In this document: one piece after another, positions 26,295 through 35,800 of the stretch
How the letters are laid out: each line of letters opens with the position of its first letter
Position numbering within the stretch: position 1 is the stretch's first letter
Source of the DNA: Achromobacter aegrifaciens
Lineage (GTDB): Bacteria; Pseudomonadota; Gammaproteobacteria; Burkholderiales; Burkholderiaceae_B
NCBI RefSeq assembly: GCF_902859735.1
Contig: NZ_CADIJY010000005.1
Span: 186,001 to 250,000 of the forward strand
Direction of reading: 5' to 3'
DNA length: 64,000 nt
Translations under genes and position numbers: made by a program
Notes under the pieces: generated by a model
What the model saw: the letters and a program-made list of their open reading frames with translations, nothing else
The model's database searches: none
Told to the model about the DNA's origin: nothing

Positions 26295-28742
26295 ATGAGC
26301 AAGCCCCAGAATTCCTCCAAGAAAGACAAGCCCGCCAAGAGCGGTTCCCCGATACTGCGATTCTTCGTAAAAACCGGCATTTTCTTTGCCGGCCTGTTCC
26401 TGTGCGGCGTGCTGCTGGCTGGGATGGCGTTGGCGCTGGCCTGGCCCAACCTGCCCGACCTGAACGCCATGACGGACTACCGCCCCCGGGTGCCGCTGCG
26501 CGTCTTTACGGCGGACCGCGTCCTGATCGGCGAATTCGGCGAAGAGCGCCGCAACGTGCTGCGCTTCAACGAAATCCCGGACGTCATGAAGTCCGCGGTG
26601 CTGGCGGCCGAGGACGACCGCTTCTACCAGCACGGCGGGATCGACTGGATGGGCGTGGCGCGCGCCGGCCTGACCAACCTGGTCAGCATGTCGAAGTCGC
26701 AGGGCGCCAGCACCATCACGATGCAGGTGGCGCGCAACTTCTACCTGTCGTCGGAAAAGACCTATTCGCGCAAGTTCTATGAACTGCTGCTGACCTTCAA
26801 GATCGAGTCGGAGCTCACCAAGGACCAGATCCTCGAGCTCTACATGAACCAGATCTACCTGGGCCACCGCGCCTATGGTTTCGCGGCCGCCTCGCGCACC
26901 TACTTCGGCAAGCCCCTGTCCGAAGTCACGCCTGCGGAAGCCGCCATGCTGGCCGGCATCCCCAAGGCGCCCTCGCGTTTCAACCCTATCGCCAACCGCC
27001 CGCGCGCCGAGCTGCGCCAGCGCTACGTGCTGGGCCGCATGCACTCGCTGGGCTACCTGACCGAACCGGAATACCAGCAGGCGCTGGCCCAGCCCATCGT
27101 CATGAAGTCCGCGGAAGGCACGCCGGCCGGCGGCTATTCCATCCATGGCGAGTACGTGGCGGAACTGGCACGCCAGCTGTTGTTCAACGTGTACCAGGAC
27201 AACGTCTATTCGCGCGGCATCAATATCTACACCACCGTGCAGTCCAAGGACCAGGAAGCGGCCTACCGCGCCGTGCGCGAAGGCGTGCTGGAATACACGC
27301 GCCGCGCGCCCTACCCCGGCCCCGAGGAACAGCTCGACCTGCCGCCGGGCACCGAGAACAACCCGCAGGCGCTGGACGAATTCCTGGACGGCGTGTTCGA
27401 CAAGTTCAGCGACAGCGGCGACCTGCTGACGGCGCTGGTGCTGTCGGCCAGCCCCACCGAAGTGAAGCTGGCGCGCAGCTCGCGCGAGATCATCACCGTC
27501 ACCGACAAGAAGGTGCTGGGCGTCGTGGCGCGCGCGCTGAACGACAAGGCCAAGCCCGAGCAGCGCATCAAGCGCGGCTCCGTGGTCTACATCCGCAAGT
27601 TCGGCGACAACTGGGAAATCATCAACCTGCCTTCGGTGCAGGCGGCCTTCGTGGCGCTGTCGCCGCAAGATGGCGCCATCCGCGCCATGGTCGGCGGCTT
27701 TGACTTCTACCGCGGCAACTTCAACCGGGTGACGCAAGCCTGGCGCCAGCCGGGTTCGAACATCAAGCCCTTCATCTACGCCGCTTCGCTGGAACGCGGC
27801 CTGACCCCGGGCACGCAGATCTCGGACCAGCCCTTCGAACTGACGGCCGCGCAGACCGGCTCCAAGGCCTGGAACCCGAAGAACTACGGCAATCAGTACG
27901 AACCCATGCTGACCCTGCGCCAGGGCCTGTACAAGTCCAAGAACATGGTGTCGATCCGTATCCTGCAGGCCATCGGCCCGCAGTACGCGCAGGACTACCT
28001 GACCCGCTTCGGCTTCGACAAGGCCCGCCAGCCCGCCGTGTTGCCGCTGGCGCTGGGCGCGGGCTCGGTCACGCCCTTGCAGCTGGCCGGCGCCTTCTCG
28101 GTGTTCGCCAATGGCGGCTACCGCGTCACGCCCTACCTGATCGACCGCGTCACCGACAGCAGCGGCAAGGTCATCATGCAGTCCAAGCCGGTCGTGGCCG
28201 GCGACGCCGCGGCCCGCGCCATCGATCCGCGCACGGCCTGGGTCATGGACGACATCCTGCGCGGCGTGGCCACCTACGGCACCGCAGCGCGCGCCCGCGT
28301 CCTGCTCAAGCGCAACGACATCGCAGGCAAGACCGGCACCACCAACGAATCGGTGGACGCCTGGTTCTCCGGCTACACCCCGTCGCTGGTCGCCACCGCC
28401 TGGCTGGGCTTTGACCAGCCCAAGTCCCTGGGTTCGCGCGAAACCGGCGGCGGCGTCGCCATGCCGATCTGGGTTGATTACATGCAGACGGTCCTCAAGG
28501 GCGTGCCCGAAGAGAAGCCGCGTCCCCGCCCCGATGGCCTGCTGGTCGAAAACGGCGAGTTCTACTTCTCCGAATTCCCGCCCGGACAAGCGGTGGCGCG
28601 CCTGGGCTTGCCCGAGGCCGACACGCTGGGTGAGTTCCTCAACGGCCTGAACGGCAGCACCAGCGAGGAAACCCGGATCAAGGTGGCGCCGGGCGTAGGC
28701 ACGCAAGGCAACACGCCCTGGTCCCAGAAGATTCCGTTCTGA
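26295..28742 (+). CDS. mrcA: Penicillin-binding protein 1A, bifunctional transglycosylase/transpeptidase
   Basis: An 815-residue class A PBP that polymerises and cross-links peptidoglycan at the periplasmic face of the inner membrane. A Lys-rich cytoplasmic tail is followed by one membrane helix (about residues 26-50). The GT51 domain has its catalytic Glu in AAEDDRFYQHGGID and the GASTITMQVARN motif. The transpeptidase has Ser488 in GSNIKP (S-x-x-K), SKNM as the S-x-N box and K679-TGT. An OB-like insertion lies between the two domains. It is divergent from aroK and ends in a strong terminator. Confidence 0.97.
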   Translation: MSKPQNSSKKDKPAKSGSPILRFFVKTGIFFAGLFLCGVLLAGMALALAWPNLPDLNAMTDYRPRVPLRVFTADRVLIGEFGEERRNVLRFNEIPDVMKSAVLAAEDDRFYQHGGIDWMGVARAGLTNLVSMSKSQGASTITMQVARNFYLSSEKTYSRKFYELLLTFKIESELTKDQILELYMNQIYLGHRAYGFAAASRTYFGKPLSEVTPAEAAMLAGIPKAPSRFNPIANRPRAELRQRYVLGRMHSLGYLTEPEYQQALAQPIVMKSAEGTPAGGYSIHGEYVAELARQLLFNVYQDNVYSRGINIYTTVQSKDQEAAYRAVREGVLEYTRRAPYPGPEEQLDLPPGTENNPQALDEFLDGVFDKFSDSGDLLTALVLSASPTEVKLARSSREIITVTDKKVLGVVARALNDKAKPEQRIKRGSVVYIRKFGDNWEIINLPSVQAAFVALSPQDGAIRAMVGGFDFYRGNFNRVTQAWRQPGSNIKPFIYAASLERGLTPGTQISDQPFELTAAQTGSKAWNPKNYGNQYEPMLTLRQGLYKSKNMVSIRILQAIGPQYAQDYLTRFGFDKARQPAVLPLALGAGSVTPLQLAGAFSVFANGGYRVTPYLIDRVTDSSGKVIMQSKPVVAGDAAARAIDPRTAWVMDDILRGVATYGTAARARVLLKRNDIAGKTGTTNESVDAWFSGYTPSLVATAWLGFDQPKSLGSRETGGGVAMPIWVDYMQTVLKGVPEEKPRPRPDGLLVENGEFYFSEFPPGQAVARLGLPEADTLGEFLNGLNGSTSEETRIKVAPGVGTQGNTPWSQKIPF

Positions 28743-28754
28743 CGCGCAAATGAC

Positions 28755-28785
28755 AAGGCCGGCCCCATGGGGCCGGCCTTTTTTT
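28755..28785 (+). terminator. Rho-independent terminator of mrcA
   Basis: Perfect 12-bp arms AAGGCCGGCCCC (28755-28766) and GGGGCCGGCCTT (28769-28780), followed by T7 (28779-28785). Confidence 0.93.
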
Positions 28786-28802
28786 CGCCTGAAGCTGACG
28801 TT

Positions 28803-29132
28803 TTACAGGCGTATCGTCACGGGTACGCCGGCTGCCGCGGAACAGATCTGCGACAGGGCATCCGGCAACTGCGGGCCGCCTCGGGTATCGTTCCAGTGCT
28901 GGCCATCGTAGCGGTAGTGAAAGCCGCCGCTGCGCGCCGCGACCCACAGCTCCTGCATGGCAGCCTGGCTGTTCACCACCACATGGGTGTTGTCCTCGAA
29001 AACCATCGTCAGCACATTGCCGCTGCGGCTGGTTTCGACGTCGACATCGAGCGAAGCCGCCCAGTCATCGGCCTGGCTTTCGATGCTGTTCAGCACCTGG
29101 TCGATCAACGCAAGAAATTCGGTTTCGGTCAT
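28803..29132 (-). CDS. cyaY: Frataxin-like iron donor CyaY
   Basis: A 109-residue protein from ATG 29132 (MTETEFLALIDQVLNSIESQ); the frame is open further upstream but runs into lptM. It has the frataxin fold order: acidic first helix, then the VFEDNTHVVVNSQAAMQELWVAA sheet region and GGFHYRYDGQHWNDTRGG. CyaY binds iron and regulates IscS-dependent Fe-S cluster assembly. It is divergent from lptM with 30 bp between start codons, as in many proteobacteria where cyaY neighbours the lptM-lysA pair. Confidence 0.95.
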   Translation of the reverse strand: MTETEFLALIDQVLNSIESQADDWAASLDVDVETSRSGNVLTMVFEDNTHVVVNSQAAMQELWVAARSGGFHYRYDGQHWNDTRGGPQLPDALSQICSAAAGVPVTIRL

Positions 29133-29162
29133 AATCGAGCCTGCAAGATTTAGGAGTTCCCA

Positions 29163-29348
29163 GTGTTCCACTTGGCATTTCGCCGCATGGTCCTTCGCAT
29201 TGTAGCCACGCTGCTGGCGACCGGCATGGTTGCCGCCTGCGGGTATAAGGGCCCCTTGTACATGCCGACGCCGGACGGCAAGCCGCCCTCGCGCACGCAG
29301 CCGCAGCCGCAACCGACGGCCATCCCGCCGGTGCAGTCCATTCCATGA
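29163..29348 (+). CDS. lptM: LPS translocon maturation lipoprotein LptM (YifL family)
   Basis: A 61-residue lipoprotein. GTG at 29163 is supported by AGGAG at 29152-29156; ATG 29187 would also keep the signal peptide. The lipobox is MVAAC, with C26 followed by GYKGPLYMP, the conserved mature start of YifL/LptM. The tail is Pro/Gln-rich. LptM stabilises the LptD/LptE outer-membrane translocon by mimicking lipopolysaccharide. It overlaps lysA by 4 bp (ATGA), the classic lptM-lysA arrangement. Confidence 0.92.
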   Translation: MFHLAFRRMVLRIVATLLATGMVAACGYKGPLYMPTPDGKPPSRTQPQPQPTAIPPVQSIP

Positions 29349-30637
29349 CACCCCGATTCCCCGCGCAGCCTGAACTGGCCGGTCATCCGTACTTCCAGTT
29401 CCGCAACAATGTCCTGTACGCCGAGGACGTGCCGCTGGATCACCTGGCCGAAAAGCTGGGCACGCCGCTGTACGTTTACTCGCGCGCCGCGCTCAAGGCT
29501 GCCTGGGAATCCTACCGCAATGCCGTCGGCCAGCATCCGGTGCTGGTCTGCTACGGCATGAAGGCCAATTCCAACCTGGCCGTCCTGAAGGAATTCGCGC
29601 GCCTGGGCGCGGGCTTCGACATCGTTTCCGGCGGCGAGCTCAAGCGCGCCCTGGCGGCCGGTGCGGACCCGTCCAGGATCGTATTTTCCGGCGTGGGCAA
29701 ACAGGCCTGGGAAATGCGCGCCGCGCTGGCCGCCAAGGTCAAGTGCTTCAACGTCGAGTCCGAAGCCGAACTGCGCCGGCTGTCGGAAATCGCGCATGAC
29801 ATGGGTCTGCGCGCGCCCGTTTCGCTGCGGGTGAATCCGGACGTGGATGCGCAGACGCATCCATACATCTCCACCGGCCTGAAGGAAAACAAGTTCGGCA
29901 TCGCCATCGAATCGGCGCTGGACGTCTACCGCCTGGCCCAGTCGCTGCCGGCCCTGGAAATAGTGGGCGTGGACTGCCACATCGGCTCGCAGCTCACCGA
30001 CATCAGTCCCTATTTCGACGCGCTGGAAAAGCTGCTGGACCTGATCGAAAAGCTGGATCAGGCCGGCATCCGGATCGTCCATCTGGACCTGGGCGGCGGC
30101 CTGGGCATCCGCTATACGGATGAGATCCCGCCCTCGCCCCAGGCCTTGCTGGACCGTGTCTTCGAACGCCTGAACGCGCGCGGCTTCGGCCATCTGCACC
30201 TGGTGCTGGAGCCCGGCCGCTCGCTGGTGGGCAACGCCGGCGTGCTGCTCACGCGGGTCCAGTACCTGAAGCACTCGGAAGCGCGCAACTTCGCCATCGT
30301 CGACGCCGCCATGAACGACCTGCTGCGTCCCGCGCTGTACGAAGCCTTCCACGGCGTGCGCCCCGTGCATCCGCGCGCGGGCGACGAAACCCTATACGAC
30401 ATCGTCGGCCCGGTCTGCGAAAGCGCCGACTGGCTGGCCCGGCAGCGCAAGCTTGCTCTCCAACAGGGCGACCTGCTGGCGGTGGAGTCCGCGGGCGCCT
30501 ACAGCATGGCCATGGCCAGCAATTACAACGCCCGCCCCCGCGCGGCCGAAGCCATGGTCGACGGTGACAAGCACTACGTCGTGCGCCAGCGCGAAACGCT
30601 GGACGACCTGCTCAAGGGCGAATCCACGCTGCCCTGA
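29345..30637 (+). CDS. lysA: Diaminopimelate decarboxylase
   Basis: A 430-residue fold-type III PLP enzyme that decarboxylates meso-diaminopimelate to lysine, the last step of lysine synthesis. The PLP lysine is K73 in YGMKANSN. HIGSQ, the glycine-rich DLGGGLGIRY loop, EPGRSLVGNAG and the catalytic Cys in GPVCESADWLA are all present. It is co-translated with lptM. A GC-rich hairpin (30654-30674) separates it from the convergent T6SS operon. Confidence 0.97.
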   Translation: MTPRFPAQPELAGHPYFQFRNNVLYAEDVPLDHLAEKLGTPLYVYSRAALKAAWESYRNAVGQHPVLVCYGMKANSNLAVLKEFARLGAGFDIVSGGELKRALAAGADPSRIVFSGVGKQAWEMRAALAAKVKCFNVESEAELRRLSEIAHDMGLRAPVSLRVNPDVDAQTHPYISTGLKENKFGIAIESALDVYRLAQSLPALEIVGVDCHIGSQLTDISPYFDALEKLLDLIEKLDQAGIRIVHLDLGGGLGIRYTDEIPPSPQALLDRVFERLNARGFGHLHLVLEPGRSLVGNAGVLLTRVQYLKHSEARNFAIVDAAMNDLLRPALYEAFHGVRPVHPRAGDETLYDIVGPVCESADWLARQRKLALQQGDLLAVESAGAYSMAMASNYNARPRAAEAMVDGDKHYVVRQRETLDDLLKGESTLP

Positions 30638-30653
30638 GGGGCTGCCGCCATCC

Positions 30654-30674
30654 GCGGCGCGGACCGCGCGCCGC
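30654..30674. terminator. GC hairpin between lysA and the T6SS operon
   Basis: GCGGCGCG (30654-30661) pairs with CGCGCCGC (30667-30674) across a 5-nt loop. No T tract follows. It is the only structure in the 60-bp convergent spacer. Confidence 0.45.
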
Positions 30675-30697
30675 ATATGGGCGCGATGCCGCTCGTT

Positions 30698-32065
30698 TCA
30701 CTCGAACTCATGCGTAATGGAAGCCGGCCGGCCTGGCGCTACTGTCAGGGTCATGCGGTAATCGCCCGCTGATGCGTTGCGCACCGTCACCTGGTAACGG
30801 CCTGGCGGCAGGGACAGTTCGCGCAGCGGCGGGCTGACGCCGCGCGAGCGGCCATTGACCACCACCTCTCCCCACGGACGCACGGCCACGCGCACCGTGA
30901 CAGGCGCCGCCTGAGGCGGCGGCGTCGCGGGCGCGGCGGGCTCTGACGCGGCGGGCTCTGACGCGGCGGGGGCTGCCGCGGCTTCAGGCTCAGGGGCGCT
31001 ATCTGGCTTCGGGCTGGCGGACGGCATGGTGGAGCCAGTGGCTGCGGCCTGCGGCGGCGAGGCTGGTAGGGCCGCGGCGGGGGAATCCGGCGGGGTCGGT
31101 GGAGTCGGCGCGGGCGCGGGTTGCGGCTGTGGTTCCGACGGCGGCAGGGGTTGCGGCGGCGGTTGGGACGGTGGCTCCGATTGGGGCTGGGGTTGCTGCT
31201 GAGCTTGAGGCGGCGCCACGCCAGCCAGCTCCACCGGCGGCTGTGCCGGCCGCAGCCATGCATATCCCCCCGCCGCAAGCAGCAAAAGGCCCGCCACGGC
31301 CAGCGGCAGCATGCGCCGCGCGCGCGTCGGGTGTTCCGGCCGCATCGCGGTCAGGCGAGCGGCGGCCGGCGGCGGATCGGCAAGGTCGCCGGCGGGCGTC
31401 TCCATCATCAATGAAGGCGCGGTCATGTCCGGCTCCGGATCCTCCACAGGAGCGGCCACAGAAACCGCCGCAGGAGCCGGCACCGCCGGCGGGATCACGC
31501 CCATCGCCGCAGCAAGCGCCACGGCTGTCCGCGGCCTCGCCTGCGCCTCCATCGCCAGGCCCTCGTCCACGGCGGCGCAGAAGGCCGCCCGATAGGCGCC
31601 CGGATGCCACTCATCCAGAGGCGGGCAATCGTCCCGTACACGGCGCGCCAGCGCGCCTGGAGGGGCCGCGCCCGTCGCCAGGAAGTACGCCAGCGCCGCC
31701 AGCCCATACACGTCCGTCCAGGGGCCGCAAGAATGCCCCGGATCGTCCGTGTACTGTTCGAACGCGGCGTAACCGGCATGCCGCGCTGCGTCTTCGTCAT
31801 CGGGCGCCGCATCGAAAGGCGGCGCCAGGACGGCAAAACCCTGCCCGTCGCGGACCACGGCATCTGGGCAAATGCCGCCATGCGCCCGGCCGCCTTCGTG
31901 CATGGCGGCCAGGGACGCGGACAGGCCGGCGACCACTCGCAGGATCTCCTGTTCACGCTGCCGCCCGGGCGGCAGGCGCAGGATATCGTCCAGGCGCTCC
32001 ACATCTGGCGCGGCCGGGAAGCCCCCCGCGCCCGGTCCAGGCGGCACAGCTGAAGTTCGTAGCAT
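30698..32065 (-). CDS. T6SS-linked membrane protein: degenerate kinase C-lobe, transmembrane helix, Pro-rich linker, PEGA-like domain
   Basis: A 455-residue protein, last in the tssJ-tagF unit. Residues about 40-185 resemble the C-lobe of a Ser/Thr kinase: HGGICPDA (62-69) aligns with HRDLKPxN, YAAFEQY with the APE region and DVYGLAALAYFLATGAAP with subdomain IX. The catalytic Asp and Lys of HRDLK are Gly and Cys, no DFG is seen, and there is no N-lobe. One helix follows (252-270), then about 120 residues rich in Pro/Gln/Ala. The C-terminal beta domain (about 395-455, with VVVNGRSRGVSPP and LPPGRYQVTV) is PEGA-like and should be periplasmic. It replaces PpkA in position but probably signals by binding. 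Confidence 0.7.
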   Translation of the reverse strand: MLRTSAVPPGPGAGGFPAAPDVERLDDILRLPPGRQREQEILRVVAGLSASLAAMHEGGRAHGGICPDAVVRDGQGFAVLAPPFDAAPDDEDAARHAGYAAFEQYTDDPGHSCGPWTDVYGLAALAYFLATGAAPPGALARRVRDDCPPLDEWHPGAYRAAFCAAVDEGLAMEAQARPRTAVALAAAMGVIPPAVPAPAAVSVAAPVEDPEPDMTAPSLMMETPAGDLADPPPAAARLTAMRPEHPTRARRMLPLAVAGLLLLAAGGYAWLRPAQPPVELAGVAPPQAQQQPQPQSEPPSQPPPQPLPPSEPQPQPAPAPTPPTPPDSPAAALPASPPQAAATGSTMPSASPKPDSAPEPEAAAAPAASEPAASEPAAPATPPPQAAPVTVRVAVRPWGEVVVNGRSRGVSPPLRELSLPPGRYQVTVRNASAGDYRMTLTVAPGRPASITHEFE

Positions 32066-32084
32066 GCGCGGTCCTCCGGCAGAT

Positions 32085-32807
32085 TCAGGGATGCCAGGTC
32101 GGCAGGGATGAGAACAGCCTGGCGAACAGCGTCGCGTTCAGCGCGCCGCCATGGATGTAGGTCTGCAAGGCCGCGCCGTCCGCCTGGTTGGTCCACCAAT
32201 AACTGGTGTGGGAACTGGGGTTGAAGCAGAACGGCAGGTCGGGCCAGGCGCCCAGCGCGCGGCGCGCCAGCGGCGCGGAATCCTGCTCGCGGCCGGCGCT
32301 CAGGATGTCCATGATGTCGCTGCCGCCGCGCGGCGCGGCGGCGCCCGGCGCTGCGGCAGGCGTACGCACCTGCTGCAGGCTGCGGTCGAACTGCTCCGCC
32401 GGGCAGCCATGGCGCACCGCCGCCAGCATGCTGGCGCCGATCTGCCGGTAGTAGTCGCTGGCGCCATCCAGGATGCTGCTGTGGTACTGCGCGGGCGGTA
32501 CGGCCATGACCACGCACAGCGGGTAGCCCCGGCCCACCCGGTCGCGGCTGGGCGTGATGCAGCCCAGCTGTGCGACACCCGCGCCCGGCCCGGCGGGAAT
32601 CGCGAAATTCCAGATGGGCGCCGACGCGAAGCCGCGCGCGGCATTGACGTCCGGCGCCTGCTTCAGCGCCGCCAGCCCGAACTGCAGCCAGCGGTCCCAC
32701 CAGGTGATCAGCTCGCGCGGCAGGCGCCGGTGCACGAAGTCGCCCGCCGCCGGAATCTTGCCGTACCAGCCCACACGCCCACGCTCCACTGCTAGCTCCA
32801 TGTCCAT
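32085..32807 (-). CDS. tagF: T6SS-associated protein TagF
   Basis: A 240-residue protein with the TagF N-terminal signature VGWYGKIPAAGDFVHRRLP and WWDRWLQFGLAAL, then WNFAIPAG, GYPLCVVMAVP and the C-terminal SYWWT box. In Pseudomonas H1-T6SS, TagF represses firing post-translationally, acting opposite the kinase pathway by engaging the FHA protein. Here it lies 7 bp after tssM and 19 bp before the degenerate kinase gene, and an FHA protein is encoded at 40177. It is cytosolic. Confidence 0.92.
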   Translation of the reverse strand: MDMELAVERGRVGWYGKIPAAGDFVHRRLPRELITWWDRWLQFGLAALKQAPDVNAARGFASAPIWNFAIPAGPGAGVAQLGCITPSRDRVGRGYPLCVVMAVPPAQYHSSILDGASDYYRQIGASMLAAVRHGCPAEQFDRSLQQVRTPAAAPGAAAPRGGSDIMDILSAGREQDSAPLARRALGAWPDLPFCFNPSSHTSYWWTNQADGAALQTYIHGGALNATLFARLFSSLPTWHP

Positions 32808-32814
32808 GTCCTGT

Positions 32815-35800
32815 TCACGACGCGCCCGGGCAGGCGAACGCCTGCATCTCGGCCAGATGGAAAGGGCTCTTGACGCTGCTGGCGGTGATCTCCAGCACCA
32901 CCTTGCGCCCGCCCAGATCGAATGTGGCCAGCGTGACCTCCGGCGTGGCCCCCCGCCGCAGCTGGGCGCGGTCCAGCATGCGGTTCAGCGCCCAGGGGCC
33001 CGACGTGGTCATGCCAGCCGCGCCGACCTGCGGCGTGAGCTCGATGCGCACCTGGTTGCTGCCGCGCGGACCGGGCCACTGCACCGTGGTCGCCACCTGC
33101 GGACCATGCGCGTAGCGCACCGCCTGGCCATCCACGTCCATCACGAACTGGGTAATGCCCGCGTCCATTTCCACGGGCCTGATGGCCACCCGATACGAGG
33201 GCATGGGGTTGCCCGCCATGAAATACACGTCGCGGATCACGCCCGCGCGCTGGAACGCGTCCAGCGTGGTGGAGTTCTCCCCCGACTTGCCGTCGATGCC
33301 GGGCTTGAAGCGCCAGCGCTGTCCGGAAACGTCGATCTGGTTCGCCAGGTTCTTCTGGAAGAAGTCGTCCATCAGGCCATTGGGCCCGAACAGCCGCGCC
33401 ATATCGTTGGGCGCCACGTCGCGCGCCGAACGGCTCGAAAACGGATAGCGTCCGGCCACGGACTGGCCGCAGAACATGCCGATGGTGGCGGACACGGTCT
33501 CGCCCATGCGCGCGCGGGCCACGTCGGACACCTCGCCGGACGCGTTCACCGACAGCGAGTTGAGCACGTCGCGCAGCGGCCCTGGCAAGCGGCCCGCCTC
33601 GGCCCTCAGCTTGGTCACGGAATCCGAGCTGGGTGCGGGGCTGCCGCTGCGCAAGGCCGCATCCGCCGCCGTCAGATAGGTATAGAGCTCGTTGATGAGG
33701 CCGGTGGTGGCTGCGATCGGCGAGGTGGCGCCGGCCGCCGCGCCCTCGCCTTCGGCCAGCCGCCGGTACGGCTCGAAATGCTGGTCTACGATGCGCTCCA
33801 GCTTCTCGTCGGTGGCGTCGGCCCGCATGGCCGCGCCGGGCCCGGTTGGCCCGAACATCTGCTCCAGCGCCTCGCGCGTGCTGCTGACGCGGTCGCGCGC
33901 CTGGTCCACCAGCGAGCGGTCATCCTTGCCGGTATCGCGCAGCAAGGAGGTCTCGCGCGCAACGCCGCGCACCAGCTGCACCAGCGGAGACTCCGGCGCG
34001 GACAAGGTGCGCGCCATCTGGATGTTCTGCAGCAGCGACTTGCTGGGCGCCAGCTGCATATCGTTCAGATAGCCGTCCCACTGCGCCACGTAGTCGTTCA
34101 TGTACAAGCGCTTGATGTCGACCACCAGCTGGCGTTGCGCCGTCTGGTCCAGCTGGCTGCGCAACGGGATGTTCAGGATCCACGCATCATCCGAACGCAG
34201 CACCTCGGCCACGCCGGTCACGCGCTTGTTGAACACGTCCCAATAGCCGCGATAGCTGTAGAGCGCGGGAATGCCCTGGCTCAACGGCTTGCCGCTCTTG
34301 CGCACGAAGACGGCGCTGGCCTGCGCGCCGCCCAGCGTCACCACCGTGATCTCGGGCGCCGCGTCGGCGTTGGCCAGGGTGCGGCGCAGCCGGCTGTAGG
34401 CGCGTTGCGCCAGCGTGTAGCGCGCCAGCTTCTCGCGCGCCTGGGCCACCAGCGCGTCGTCCTTGGGAAACGGCGATGCAAGCACGTGGCTCTGCGTCAG
34501 GTTGCGCAGGTGCAGCGACAGCTGCTCATACTGGCGCCGCGTGTAGCCTTCAGGCAGGGTGGCCTGCATGTCCGAGAGCAGCCACGCATGCATGAACTCC
34601 GCGTCGTAGCGTTCGGCCTCGTACAGCATCAGATAGGCCCTCAGCGCCTCGTAGGAATACTCCAGGTCGCTGGCCGAGGCGTCGCGCAGGGCGGTCTCGA
34701 CGCGCCGCGCCACCTGCGGCAGCAGCACCTGGTCCAGCGTGTTGCCGTACACGCCCTGCGCCGCCGCCCGCAGCTTCTGGCCCTGGTAGAGGCCATAGCG
34801 ATAGCTCAGGGGCGGATTGTCGATCTCGAAGCCCTCGTGCTGGGGCAGGTACCAGAGGCTGTCCAGGAAGGGCATCAGCCCCAGCAGGTCGCCGGTGCGC
34901 GTGATCTTGATGTCGCGGCTCAGCTTCTCCACCGCCGGCACCCGCCGCGCCACCTCTTCCACGTAATCGGCGTTGTTGCGATAGCTCATCGTCCAACCCG
35001 CGACCAAGGCCAGGAAGGCCGCTGTCACCAGGCCGTACCCCGCCCAGTGCAACTGCCGATAGCGGCGTTCCCAACGCAGGTTGCGGCTGGCCAGGCCGGC
35101 CTCGCGGAAGATGACGTCCTGCAGCAGGTTCTTCAGGAAGTAGCTGCGTCCTTCCGCCTCGCCCGGCACGCTGGCCGCGGGCGCGGCGCCGCCGTCGATG
35201 CGCAGGTAGCGCTTCAGATGGCCAGTCACCTGGTCGAAGGTCTCTCCGCCCTGCGTGCCGCTGGTGAAGTAGACGCCTCGCGGAATGACCCGCGCCTCGA
35301 ACTTCGAAGTCGCGAACACATCGCTCAGGAAATGGCCCAGGATGGCCTGCAGGCCCGCGAACTGCTGCGGCAACATGTAGGCAAGCGCGCGCCGCGCAGG
35401 ATCGCTCTCGGCCGCCACCACTTCAGGCAAGGCGTCATCCAACCGCCGCTGCAACAGCGCATACTCTTCGTGAAAGGCTTCATACAGGTCGAAACCCGGC
35501 TCCTGCGCGCGCGCATACGGCAAGGTAAAGCCCCAGATCTGCGCCAGCTCCTCTCGGGTAAAGGAAGCGAAGTACTCTTCGAAACCGGACAGCAGATCCG
35601 TCTTGGTCACCAGCACATACACCGGGAATGCGATGCCCAGCTGCTCGCGCAATTCCTGCAGGCGGCGTCGCAGCACTGCCGCATGCTGCGCCCGTTCCGC
35701 ATCCGACGCCGACAGCAGGTCTTCGACGCTGACAGTGAGCATGGCGCCGTTGATGGGCTGGCGGCCGCGGTACTTGGACAGCAGGCCGAGAAAGCCGCGC

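Noticed and set aside
26196-28706. Very long open frame on the reverse strand (836 codons) opposite mrcA
   Set aside because: Its translation is rich in His, Gln, Val and Arg with no recognisable domain. It is the mirror of the strongly supported mrcA frame in high-GC DNA.
30900-31240. Low-complexity tract that might be a satellite repeat
   Set aside because: It encodes the Pro/Gln/Ala-rich linker of the degenerate kinase protein in a continuous frame.
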